NCBI GenBank assembly: GCA_958450325.1
Contig: OY288257.1
Location: 9,319,873-9,383,872, forward strand
Direction of reading: 5' to 3'
DNA: 64,000 bases
DNA from: Agrostemma githago
Lineage: Eukaryota > Streptophyta > Magnoliopsida > Caryophyllales > Caryophyllaceae
Under the pieces are notes generated by a model. The model saw nothing but the letters and a program-made list of their open reading frames with translations. It was not told the DNA's origin and made no database searches. Shown piece by piece: positions 11,665-23,349 of this stretch (its first letter is position 1; each line of letters opens with the position of its first letter). Both the position numbers and the translations under genes were made by a program.

Positions 11665-12465
11665 ACATGATACAATGTCTAGATCTACAATATTTTCAAA
11701 AAAAATAATGGAAAATAAAATTCATTTTAAATCTGAGGTAAGAGTACATGTCTAAACGCTAAAAAATATACTCCATATAATTCATTATAAAGATACTGGT
11801 TTTTCAAGTTATATTATTATAAAAAAATACCAGATCCACAACATTTAAATTTGTGTTCATATAGAAAATATTAGATCTAAAATATTAGAGTGAAATAGAC
11901 ATCGAAATTGTCATTTTTTGTTCCGTTCTTCATGCACGTGACCCGTTTTTTTCACTTGGATACTCTATCTGAATTGTTGTTGTATGCATAAAACATCAGA
12001 TCTATAAAATTTGTGCGTTTAATTATTAAATTAATGAGAAAAAAAATACATACCATTACTCTTGGTTCATATAAAAAAACTCATCTTCGTGTGTTAGTCT
12101 TCAAGATATATTCATATATAAAAAAACATAGATCCACTATTCTTTTAGTAATGTATTTGATTAAAATTTATCTTTTTATTAGTCAAACATTATTATTTCA
12201 GTAGCATTTAATTAACGAATTAGATGTATATATAAAAAAAAAATTATTATCAGCCACCATTTTGAAGATTCATTCATATAAAAAAACATCAGATCTACAA
12301 AATTTCTATCAGTAATGAAACGGAACTTATTACAGACAATTTATTTGATAAACGGAATTTATTATTATAAAAAACACCAGATCTACTGATTTTATTGATT
12401 ACAATTTACGAAATTTACTAATAATCGTAATTTATTCATATAAAAAACTTAAGATCTAAAAAAAT
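11665..12465. repeat. Degenerate dispersed repeat, TATAAAAAACACCAGATCTA type
   Basis: About nine variants of a 25-30 bp unit containing a run of A, then CA, then CAGATCTA-AAATTT recur at uneven spacing (for example near 11670, 11805, 11865, 11990, 12115, 12280, 12363 and 12440). Spacing is roughly 60-130 bp. The repeat is decayed, and its function is unknown. Confidence 0.6.
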
Positions 12466-13607
12466 TCAGTCAGAAATCCGTTTAAATTGGAATATTTAAT
12501 AGTTAAACCCAATAATGCAATTCACCACAGTAGAAAAAAAATGGGAAGGAGATTAATGAATGGTTGATTATACCTTCCATTTCATTGAGAAATTATGATC
12601 AGCATAACGAATAATTAAGCTATATTTGCACGCAATGGTTAAACTCGATCTGAATTGAACATGGATTACCCTACACACCAGATCCCCATAATGCCCTCAT
12701 TTTCTTTAGTATAGTCTTCTCAATTTATGCATCTCCTTCGTGATTTATAAGCATTTCTGAGTTTTCATTCTAATTTATGATGGAGAGTTTTTATGAGGCA
12801 GTAAGAAAGTTGGAGTAAAGAGAATTAGGATAGTATGAGTGACAATGAAGAGAGTTAGGTTAGTTTGAGTGACAGTGAAGAGAGTTAGGGTAGTATGAGA
12901 GAGGTAGTATACCGTAAGTGTGAGAGGGAGTGAGAGTGAGGCTGTAAGATTTAGGGTTGGGATTGGGTGGGAAGAAGGGTAGGGTATTTATATTTCCATA
13001 GATATGTTAGGGTTTTAATTTCTGTTGGGCCGTGAAATTGCTAAGCTGTTAGATTTTAGGGTATTGTATTTGTTGTTGGGCCGTGAAAGTGGTTTTGTTT
13101 TAGTTCGGTCCAGTGTATTTTCTGTTACTTTTTCGTAGTATAGTTTGCAATTTGCATCTTCTGGCCAGTTGAGAGTCGGTTTGGGTACCTTGACTGTAGA
13201 AATTGTTTTTTCCCAATCTGAAATAGACCCGATTTAAACCATATACATGGAGTTTTTTCATTTTGTAAGTCAAAACTGAGTTGGTTATTTTACCCGTTTC
13301 TTGGATAAAATGGTTATTATAATGAGAAAAAAAAAGTGAATAAATCGAGTTAGAGTTCGTCATATATATTCATACTTCCTACCGAAATCAAATATTAATG
13401 TATATTAAAAAATATATCAAATAAAATATGTTTATTCTTGCTGCCCAAATTAGATGATTAAAAAATTACGAATAAAACTGTATTTATGATAAAAAAAAAT
13501 TAATGTTTTCAAAGTGCTTTAATAACCCGTATTTGACACGATACACGTACGAACCTGACCATTATAAAACCCGGATTTAGAAAACTCAAATTACACCTGC
13601 CACGTGT

Positions 13608-13690
13608 ATTAAAATAAAGAGACGTGTATTAAAATAAACCCGGATTTAGCAAATATAGGCATACTTAAAAAAAACGTGTATTAAAATAAA
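13608..13690. repeat. Three short direct repeats ACGTGTATTAAAATAAA
   Basis: Three exact or near-exact copies of the 17-bp unit occur within 80 bp, two of them followed by GAGACG. They lie in the AT-rich Helitron interior. No role can be assigned. Confidence 0.65.
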
Positions 13691-14646
13691 GAGACGGATT
13701 GTTCTTAGTATGTGTTAAAAAGAAATCAGTCAGCATACTTACTCAGCCTTCATAAATCGTGTAGAAATCATGTACTTATAAGAAATTAATCACAAATTAA
13801 TAATTAAATTAAGCATGAGACTAAGATATTACTAGATTTTAAAGTTTAATTAGAAAGCAAATACAGATTTGGACATAGATTTAATGTAATCCAAAACATA
13901 ATTTTCAAATAAGTCAGAAGATACGATACCCTAAATGTGAACAAAATCCGAAATTTGGGAAAAAATTGACTTTATCTACATATCGAACAACATACAATGT
14001 GTAGTAACAATGGATCATAAATCATAAAATTGATTTAACTGGAACATAGAAGATGAAGATCAGATTATATGTCGTTGAGATAGAAAGAAAAATTAGAGAA
14101 AATGGAAACACAAGAATTACAGAAGTAAAAATTACAGAAATTTCAGGAAGAAATAAAAAGTAGAGAAATTATAGTAACTGAATGAGAAAAGGATCGGAAG
14201 GGTTTGGGCTCAATCAAGAAGGGTTTTTATCAAGAGTCGGAAGCTAATATTTGTGTCTTGGCCTGATGTTGTCGGTTTTAGTTTCATGATTTACTGGGTC
14301 ATACAACACGGTACAGTAGTTTGTACATGTAAGTGTTGTGGCGGTCCATCAAATTGAGGTCGAGTCCAATTTGTGTCTGAATGAACGAAGCGCATTACTA
14401 TAATTTTACCACGCTTTGTACAGGTTAATTTATTTTTGTGCTGCTGATGTGTAGCATTAATCGAATTCTTTAATACAAATTGGTGTTAGGCATTTTTTAA
14501 AGCCGTCATATAAATTGCCATCATATCATTCATTTCCAATTTCGTTTGTACTTTTTAAAATCCCTTATTTTCGAACAACCATCTAATTTGTATGCTCTAA
14601 TTTTATGTCATTTAATTCTCGATAATGTGTACATCTCCTTTGTTAG

Positions 14647-17600
14647 GTAATGGTAATAGCAGTTTGGTGATAGAAGATGCCCACTTTCACCAGATTCATG
14701 CAGCCGCTCGCACTCCATTGTCAAATATTAGTAACGGTACCTACCTAAGTACCTATGATTGTATAGATGTTTATTTATTTAGGTTCCTATATAGGCTGAC
14801 ACGATAAGTGTTGTACGTAGGAAGACGTATATTCATTTCTATTAATGTATTAATTCACATGTTGCTTCGTACAACCAACATGTGAACACAATTTGTCTTT
14901 CTTTATCGTTTATGTATGGGGAGTTTCGATCGCCATGAATAAAATATATACATTGTCGCCTTTGTAGATGCGCGGTTCCATAATTCGTGTACACCATCTT
15001 CTTCATCTAATACTACATCATCCATACCATTTCGGTCTTCTGACTCAATTGTTCCGACACCATCACCCACTCTCACATTTCAAACACCTGCACTTACACC
15101 AGTCCAGTATATGGCGAAGACGGCAAGATCTAGGAGGAAAGTTTTAACTGCCCAAAAAAAATGTTCATCATCTTCAGTTGGCTCAACAAATATTGGTAAT
15201 CTTTCATTCTTTGTGGACAACTAACATCACTTATTTAAATTTCACCGGCATCGTAGTAAGTAGGTATTTGCCATACATCGGAAAATGTTTATACTATTGT
15301 TTAATTTATTTCGTTGTTAATATGTCTAACATTTGTTAACCGAGTACCGTAGGAAAAACTTTGATTCCAGATCCACCCGTCGATGTGCCAGCAAGCTTAT
15401 GTTCGAATCTCCATGACGCATATGCTCAAAATGCGGCAATCATACATTCCCCCTCACCAAATATGACCAACGGTATGTTCTTGATTGGTTTTGCATACGG
15501 TCAGTCATTTGTATTTGTACATAGGCACATTTGAATACTGTGGCATAGATAATCAAGAACATAATATATATATATGTCTATATCCACACATGTACATGTA
15601 TGTCTATTTATATGCGTGTATATGTGTATATATATTGTGTTTGCACCAGCACACATGCATGCATACATAAATACATACATGATTATGTATGAAGGTGTCG
15701 TTAAATAAGTTTTTACAAAATACAATTACCTACACGTCCATATATAGGCTCCGCATTTCCTTTTATACCCTTCACCTAGACTTTACTTCCTAGCAAAATA
15801 TTCACTAGATGGGTACCTATTGTGTCCTCCACAGACGATCAGCTACATGACACCTTTGTACCATCTTCCTCATGTGCAGGTGCATTAATGTGCCGGTTGT
15901 CTTCGCCTAATCCAATTGCCGCAACACCATCGCCCACAGTCCCAATTGAGCCAATTGTTCGTTCGCCAGCACAGCAGGCGGCGAAATCAAAAAGGGCTCG
16001 ACGTAAATTGTTGACTCTGCTGAAACGAAGATCAACACGTTTGGTGCCTACCAATGACATCGGTATTATTCTATCTACAGTGACAACTTATATTGTTTAG
16101 GCTAGATCACCCACTACAAATACTATAATGTCTACCCACTAACGAAAATGTATGTGGAAAATAATTTCCGTGCCGACGGTGTTAGAAATTATTGTCACAA
16201 CCTAATGCCTTCTACTGTAGGACAAAGTTCAACCACACTGATTGCCCCCTGCTACACAAGAGACCTATGCCCTATTTTTGAGGAGGTGGCTGATGGTTCG
16301 GGTGCAGTCCCTACCAATACAACAGAAGACGATCACACGTCAGATGTCCTTCAAAGTCCTCATTTTGAAGTCGGGTCAACCAGCGGTGCCACATCAATTA
16401 TTGCACCTTTTGATGAAGGTCAGTATTCATCATGTCATTCTTAACCATAATTCGCTAAGTTCTTTCTACGCTATTAGTTACACACTTCGTTGTCATGTAC
16501 CAAACATGTTTGATTATATTTAACAACTCATGTCTTGGAATTTGACAACAACCAGCGTCTGTAGTCTACTGGGACATTGGTGACCCTGAGTACCAATGTC
16601 GAAATTGCGGAGTACTAATGTGGTACGAAGAAAGAATTGTAAAATCTCAAGGAACAACAAACCCTAGGTTCTCCCTATGTTGCTCAGATGGGAAGGTGAC
16701 GTTGCCATATTTGAGTGAGCCTCCGGGATTGTTGAAGTCACTTTTAGATCGTGAACATCGCCTTAGCTCCACATTCATCACCAATATAAGAACGTACAAT
16801 TGTTCCTACACTTTCTCATCCACTGGTGGTATCATTGATAAAACCGTTAACCGGGGTCGGGGTCCATACACGTTCAGAATGGGTGGTCAGAATGTACACA
16901 GAATTGGCAGTTTGTTGCCTGCTGAGGATTCAATTCCTAAGTTTTGCCAGGTATACATTTACGATACTGAGGACGAGGTCAACAACCGAATGAATGCGTT
17001 AAGGTGATTCACTATACTTTTTGCTTATGTGTTATGCCAAATATTGCTTTGTTCCATATATAACATTGTTTGTTTCATTGCATGTGTTGTTTAGTCTACT
17101 CTATTCATCTGTTATTTTGATTATTTATATTCCTTACATGTTATGGCCCTACAGTTATGGCGGTCGTAATCGACCTAATGAGGAACTCATGTCGTTACTG
17201 AAAGACATGATAGATGAGCACAATCCTCTGGCGAAGACATCTCGATTGGCTAGGGACCGGCTTTCGTCAGATGTATCAGGTGATGTCAGCATACGACTAA
17301 TTTCACGTAGAATTACGGACGGTAGGACATATAACCGTCCAACTGCTCCCGAGGTTGCTGCTTTAGTTGAAGGTGACATTGGGCCAGAAATGGAACAGCG
17401 CGACGTTATAGTTCAAAAAAATTGTGGCTCACTGCAGCGTATTTCGGAGCTACATCCGTTGTTCCTTGCCCTCCAGTACCCCTTACTGCTTCCATATGGC
17501 GAGGATGGATTTCGTCCAAACATACCACACAGTGAAGCGTCCCTTGGTGTTAGCCAAAGTCTAAAACCACGTTAAGAGCTAACATTACGTGAGTTTTTTG

Positions 17601-20600
17601 CCTTTCGATTTCAAGAAAGACCCCTTGAGTTAGAATACCCAACATGGACAAGGGCTTGCAACTTATTCCAACAAATATGTGTCGATGGATACATGATGGT
17701 CGAGTCTCAACGTTTATCATTCTTGCGATTCAATCAAGGGTTGCTAAGGGTTGACAAGTTAAAGAATGTTGTCAATGCGGTGGAAGACGGTAATGTTGAG
17801 GCATCTTCCACTGGTGGTAGGTTTGTTGTCCCAGCTTCGTTCACGTCTGGTGATGCTTTCATGAGATCAAAATACTTGGACACATTGGCTATTTGTAGGT
17901 GGTGTGGTTACCCAGACCTATTTATAACATTCACTTGCAATCCCAAATGGCCTGAAATACAGCGCTTTGTATCTAAGAGGGGTCTTCGCGCAGAAGATCG
18001 TCCAGATATTTTATCACGAGTTTTCCAAGTCAAGCTCTATGAGTTAATCCATGACTTAAAAGTTCGTGAAATTTTTGGCCGAACAAAGTCAGGTCTGTGC
18101 GTTAATATTTGACTTTATCTCATCATTAGGCTATGCTAGCTTTATTGCACTTATCTTAAATTCATCTCTTTTTGTTTCATGTCAAACGCAGTTGTGTACA
18201 CAGTTGAATTCCAAAAGCGAGGTCTACCTCATGCCCATATTCTATTGTTCCTTCATAGAGATGACAAGTTCCCGGAGGTTTCGGACGTCGACAGGATAAT
18301 ATCTGCAGAGATACCAGATGAACGGGAGTACCCTATTTTGCACGCTGCTGTGTCAAACTTAATGATTCATGGTCCTTGCGGCTTGGCAAATCCTAATTCC
18401 CCGTGCATGTCAGATGGGGTATGTATTAGGAAATTCCCAAAGCCCTTCAACCCAAGGACAGTAGTTGACAAGCATGGTTTCCCTGTTTATCAAAGAAGGG
18501 ATAACGGAATTGTTATTCAGAAGAATGGTGTACCGATTGACAATCGGTATGTCGTCCCTTACAATCCTGAACTAATTGTCAGGCATGATGCTCACATCAA
18601 TGTGGAGTGGTGTAACCAAGCTAGGTCAATCAAATATTTGTTCAAGTACATTAATAAGGGGCCTGACCGTGTTACGATGCAATCATCTTACAGTCGCCGC
18701 AATGCCCAAAACCAGCTTGATGTGATAAAAAAATTGTATGATTGTAGATATGTCTCTGCATGTGAAGCTGTTTGGAGGATTTTTGCCTTCGATATCCACT
18801 ACAGGACTCCTGCTGTAGAGAAATTACAGTTCCACCTTCCTGGAGAGCAATCTGTGATCTTTGAAGACGACGAACCAATTGATGAGGTTCTTGAGCACCC
18901 AAGTGTTGGCATGTCAAAATTCACTGATTGGTTACAGCTAAATCAAAGAGACCCTGAGGCATGGGAATTATTGCTGTGTGAAATTCCACAAAGATATGTA
19001 TGGGATAGGACGAAGAGGGGATGGAAGCGTAGGCAGAGGGGACTTACTATTGGTAGGTTGCACCATATACCGCCAAAGTGTGGTGAACTATACTATATGA
19101 GAGCCATGTTAAACCACATTAGAGGTCCCACGTGTTACGAGGATATTCGGACGGTGAAAGGTGTTGTCTATCAAAGTTTTCATGAAGCGTGTTACGCTCT
19201 TGGCTTAGTTGGGGATGACACCGAGTATATTGATGCCATTAAGGAAGCACACTACTGGGAATCAGGTGTGTACCTTAGACATCTTTTCACATCACTGTTG
19301 TTGGCCAATTCAATGTCAATGCCTTCTAAGGTTTGGGAAGAAACATGGACCCTCCTATCTGATGACATTCTCCACAAGCAGCGCATATTTTTACTGAATC
19401 CAGGTTTGTGCAACTCTTATCATTTTCTCTTTCATTACGTGGTAAGATGTTAGCAAATGAATAACATTTTCTGCAATGTCGTTCTATTTTCTGGCTCAAT
19501 GCTAAATTTAATGCACACCCACAATAGTGGCCATGTTGTTTACGTATTTTCATGCTTTGGATTACCACCGCAGACCTGGAACTGTCGGACGAAGAGATTC
19601 AAAACTTAGCGCTGCTTGAAATTGAGGCATCGTTACAAAGCAATGGCAGTACCCTAGGTAGATTTGAGGGTATGCCAATCCCCGATGCATCGATTGTTTC
19701 TTATCTTGGGAATACACTGGTACGAGATGAGCTTGCATATGATAGGGAGGCTCTACGATGTGAACATGAATCGGCACTGCCTATGATGACTGCCGAACAA
19801 CGATCAGTGTACGATGAAATAATGGATGCAGTTTCGGCTAACCGAGGTGCCATATTCTTCGTATCCGGTTATGGAGGAACAGGGAAGACATTCATCTGGC
19901 GTACTATATGCGCCGCTTTGCGTAGCAAGGGCCAGATTGTTCTCCCTGTTGCATCGAGTGGAATTGCTGCTACATTGATTCCTGGTGGTAGGACAGCTCA
20001 TTCTAGGTTTAGCATTCCAATTAATATTACTGAGACTTCCACGTGCTCTGATATTCGGCCAAGGACGGACTTGACCGAGCTGATTATGAAGGCAAGTCTC
20101 ATTATTTGGGATGAAGCACCAATGACACACAGACATAGCTTTGAAGCTCTTGATCGTAGCTTAAAGGATGTGATGCGTGCTGTTAGTGAGGGCAATGCTG
20201 ACCTACCTTTTGGTGGAAAGGTTGTCGTGTTTGGAGGTGACTTTAGGCAGATACTCCCGGTTGTCCCTAAAGGCAGCAGATCCGATATCGTTCACGCATC
20301 ATTGTTTTCCTCATATCTATGGTCATCATGCAAGGTCTGATTTCTCCTACTTTAATATCTCTTTTAAGATTGTGTTCAAACGTGTCCTATGCATATTATT
20401 TTGTTAACATAATTGTGCTGCCATTCATATCTAACGCATTTTTAAAAAATACAAACAAATTGACACAGGTCCTTGAGCTTACTAAAAATATGCGGCTACA
20501 AGTACAGAGTTCTCCTACTAACGCAAATGAAATAAGAGAATTCTCTGACTGGATCTTGAGGGTTGGTGATGGAGTAGAAGGCGGTCCCAATGATGGTGAG

Positions 20601-21406
20601 GTCGACATCCAGTTTCCGGAGGAGATACTTATTCATAATGTCGACGACCCTATTGCATCAATTGTAGAGTCGACATATCCTAACCTCTTGAAGTGCATGA
20701 GGGATCCCGACTATTTTCAACACAGAGCTATCCTAGCTCCTACCCATGAATTTGTTGAGTTAGTGAATGACTACATTCTATCACTTATTCCTGAGCAAGA
20801 GGTGGTGTATTTAAGCTCTGATGAGGTTTGCATGGATGAATCACCTGCACCTGAACCCGACCCTCAATCAATTGAGTCACCAGTGCCGCAACCTGAGCTT
20901 CACTCAACTGAATTTTTAAATAGCGTTAAGTGCTCTGGGTGCCTAACCACGAACTTCGGTTAAAGATTGGTGCTGTAGTCATGCTCATCAGGAACATTAA
21001 TCAATTCCATGGGTTATGCAATGGAACACGCTTGATTGTTACTGACTTGGGGAAAAGGGTTATCCGTTGTACTGTGTTAACGGGGAGCCATAAAGGTGAT
21101 AAAGTCTTTATCCCTCGATTCTCCCTATCTCCTTCCGACTCAGCTAAGTTTCCAGTACGTTTTACAAGACGACAATTCCCAATTTCAGTATGTTTCGCAA
21201 TGACTATTAATAAAAGTCAAGGGCAGTCATTGTCACATGTTGGTCTGTACCTCCCGAAGCCTGTTTTCACCCATGGGCAACTATATGTTGCACTATCAAG
21301 GGTAACCAGCAAGCGCGGCCTGAAGATTCTTATTTACAATAAGGAGAAACACACTTCGAACACTACTACCAATGTCGTCTATCAAGAAGTGTTTCAGTAT
21401 TTATAA
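14647..21406 (+). pseudogene. Helitron Rep/helicase (RepHel), multi-exon, disabled
   Basis: Readable exons: 14647-14736, 14968-15195, 15353-15472, 15835-16062, 16221-16418, 16556-17003, 17155-18092, 18192-19403, 19574-20334 and 20469-21406. The first five are phase-1 symmetric and Ser/Thr/Pro-rich. Exon six opens with the zinc finger C-x2-C next to GDPEYQ and MWYEERI typical of these proteins, followed by the Helitron-like N domain. The Rep nuclease motif GLPHAHI (18221-18241) and paired tyrosines YLFKY (near 18634-18649) give the HUH/Y2 centre. The PIF1-type helicase has Walker A GYGGTGKT (near 19870) and Walker B IIWDEAP (20101-20120), plus later motifs ending near 21330. Two lesions disable it: an in-frame TAA at 17573-17575, and a frame change near 20938-20942 that looks like loss of one G from a G run. 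The enzyme would nick and unwind DNA for rolling-circle transposition in the nucleus. Confidence 0.88.
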
Positions 21407-21509
21407 TTTTTTTTTGGGCTTTCTTTTTGCATTATTTACGTACCATATTTTGGGTAACAATAGTTTTTTAATCAAAATCATTTTAAATTTTTAGGTTAAT
21501 TTAAGCCCA

Positions 21510-21538
21510 CCGTGCAATGTTGCACGGGACAAAACTAG
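21510..21538 (+). other. Helitron 3' terminus: hairpin plus CTAG
   Basis: A perfect 8-bp stem, CCGTGCAA / TTGCACGG with a 2-base loop (21510-21527), is followed 7 bases later by CTAG at 21535-21538 and then T. This is the standard termination signal of Helitrons, inserted between A and T. It lies 104 bp after the Rep/helicase stop codon. Confidence 0.9.
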
Positions 21539-21794
21539 TAAGTACAGATTACGGAATAATAAAATCACAGAAAGCGAGCCCTTCACTTGTGCGCCGGCAT
21601 CACCTCCTTCACCGCAATCCCTCACTCCATTACACCACCACTAACCCACCTACCCCTTCCTCAGTCATTCACCATGAATTCATCCCCTTCACTGCCCACC
21701 TTGTAACAAAAACCCAATTTCCCAGAATTTGAAATCACAACCTGCAAATCAAAAGACGTGATGATGATGATGAAGATGACGGGTTTAAGCTTCC

Positions 21795-21855
21795 ATGGCT
21801 TCCACTTTCGTCCTCCTACTTATTCTACTTAGCATACATGGAAACCTCTTTCAAG
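21795..21855 (+). CDS. Possible signal-peptide first exon
   Basis: An ATG begins about 20 codons: a short MAST start and then a run of Leu, Ile and Val, ending at a GTATG splice donor. This is the composition of a secretory signal peptide. No downstream exon is recognisable, since the 50-bp repeat array follows at once. It may be the stub of a secreted-protein gene or chance. Confidence 0.2.
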
Positions 21856-21900
21856 GTATGTGTTACTGGAAACTTGACTTTCTTCCAATTTTCAATTCAA

Positions 21901-22100
21901 GAATTAGGGTTTATGGGTTTTAACTTTTAATTACGAAATTTTGAATTGAACAGTTAGGGTTTATGGGTTTTAACTTTTAATTATGAAATTTTGAATTGAA
22001 GAATTAGGGTTTATGGGTTTTAAATTTTGATTCCGAAATTTTAAATTGAACAATTAGGGTATATGGGTTTTAACTTTTAATTGAATAATTTTGCGAAATT
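21901..22100. repeat. Tandem repeat, four units of exactly 50 bp
   Basis: Units start at 21901, 21951, 22001 and 22051, each with AATTAGGGTTTATGGGTTTT or a one- to two-base variant. All four keep the 50-bp period without indels, so the array is young. It sits in the region just after the possible signal-peptide exon. Confidence 0.92.
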
Positions 22101-23349
22101 ATTGAAAGTAAGGAGGTCGAAATCATGAGTTGTACTGTTGAATTTGAATGGAAAATTTGACTTTTGTGCCGATTGTAAATTCAAATTTTTGTTTTTTTGT
22201 TTTTTTTTTTTTGGGTTTGATTACGCAGCTAGTTAATTTTGCTAAATTATTGATTGATTTAAGGTTTTGGAAGTTTGTGTTCATGGAGTTGGGTTCATTT
22301 AATTGAAGATGAAGACACAGAGTGGAAGCCATTAGAAGGGGAAGTAGATAGAAGAAGAAGGCAGACTTTGTTTTTTTCCCCTTATTTTCTTAAAATCAAT
22401 CAATCGACGTTTACCATTAGTAACAGTTGCAATTTTTCATTACGTACACCCCGCCACCAAACTCACACTCCTCCTCAACCACTACAAGGTCGCAAAACCA
22501 CCACACCCGGCCCCCGCCAAGTATAATAGCAGTTCGCTGACTTAACCCTCAATTCCGTGTAGGCGTTTAGCCACCAGATCTCCTATTTTATACCACCTTA
22601 AATTCACCATGAATGCGAGTCAATCATGATGGATGGTGAAACATGAAGGGGTGAAGGAGGATGTGAGTCAATCATGATGAAATTCACATGGTTAATGCTC
22701 ATCATGATGGGGGAGAGGATGATGGAATTGGTGTTGGGGGATGACTGCTTCAATGGTCGAGTACTCGAGTGTGAGTTTGATTTGGATGTTTGATAAATGG
22801 TGGGTTTTAAGCAAATCAAATTAAGTGACAAGAGTTACAAAATTGTTTATAGACGATACGATCGACTTAGACCTGTTCGGGTTTGGGTCGTGAATAAAGG
22901 GGACATGGGACTTGGACTTTGAGCAGGCCACCAAGTCCGACCCACTTCACTGGGGCCATATTTTGGAGGCAAGCCAATATGGCCCTGAGATGGGTCCGAG
23001 CCACATTATCCAGGCTCAGTCCGGTGAAGCCCACTAAACAGAACAAAAACAAAACAATATGGACCAAGATCGGCCCGGACAAAAGGAGCCTGACTCTCCC
23101 CCCCATTAGCACTTTGGTGGGTGCTTGGTTCGGTGGTAGCTCACCGTGGCCTAGCCCAGGGGCACCTCTACTCAGACCACTTGACTTGTATCCCACTAAC
23201 CGACCCACGTGTCTGTTGATGAAATAGTTCATACAGTATAAATCTGGTTCATATCCGCACTTAATGGCTCTTCGAAGCACAACCTTAACAATTTTATGTT
23301 TTCTTTTTTCTCCCACAAGTCACAGCAATGTTTGCTCAATATATATGAA

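Larger units (their letters stand above)
11056..14646. other. AT-rich Helitron interior or long intron, no firm gene
   Basis: No protein-coding domain is readable in 3.6 kb. The stretch holds a degenerate AGATCTA repeat field (11.5-12.5 kb), a minus-strand TATA-like run at 12986-12993 followed on that strand by imperfect copies of CTAACTCTCTTCA (12.82-12.90 kb), and three copies of ACGTGTATTAAAATAAA near 13.6-13.7 kb. A possible minus-strand exon lies near 11210-11265, between an acceptor-like CAG and a GTAAG donor, but its peptide is unknown. Captured gene fragments are common in Helitrons and may explain parts of this. Confidence 0.4.
8382..21538 (+). mobile_element. Helitron rolling-circle transposon (3' end defined, 5' end not located)
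   Basis: The right end is set by a hairpin at 21510-21527 followed by CTAG (21535-21538) and a T, the standard Helitron 3' terminus and insertion context. Inside lie a plus-strand RPA-like gene and a plus-strand gene with Rep (HUH/Y2) and PIF1-type helicase domains, the hallmark pair of plant Helitrons. The left limit given is only the RPA start codon; the true TC-beginning 5' terminus is somewhere upstream, after the LTR edge at 7400. The element would be at least 13 kb. The broken Rep/helicase suggests it is no longer autonomous. Confidence 0.7.
21539..23345. other. Host flank after the Helitron, no firm gene
   Basis: This stretch holds a possible signal-peptide exon, a 4 x 50-bp tandem repeat, a poly-T run near 22190-22212 and a GC-richer segment (22870-23240) with overlapping frames on both strands. 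No known domain appears in any frame. The frame at 22867-23316 on the minus strand and its plus-strand counterpart have no recognisable composition or motif and were not called. Confidence 0.45.

Noticed and set aside
15485..15725. Overlapping frames on both strands rich in Tyr, His and Cys
   Set aside because: They come from ATGTAT/ACATAC microsatellite-like DNA in an intron of the Helitron gene.
22867..23316. A GC-richer pair of overlapping frames
   Set aside because: No domain or splice structure was recognised on either strand. It may be a gene fragment but there is no support.
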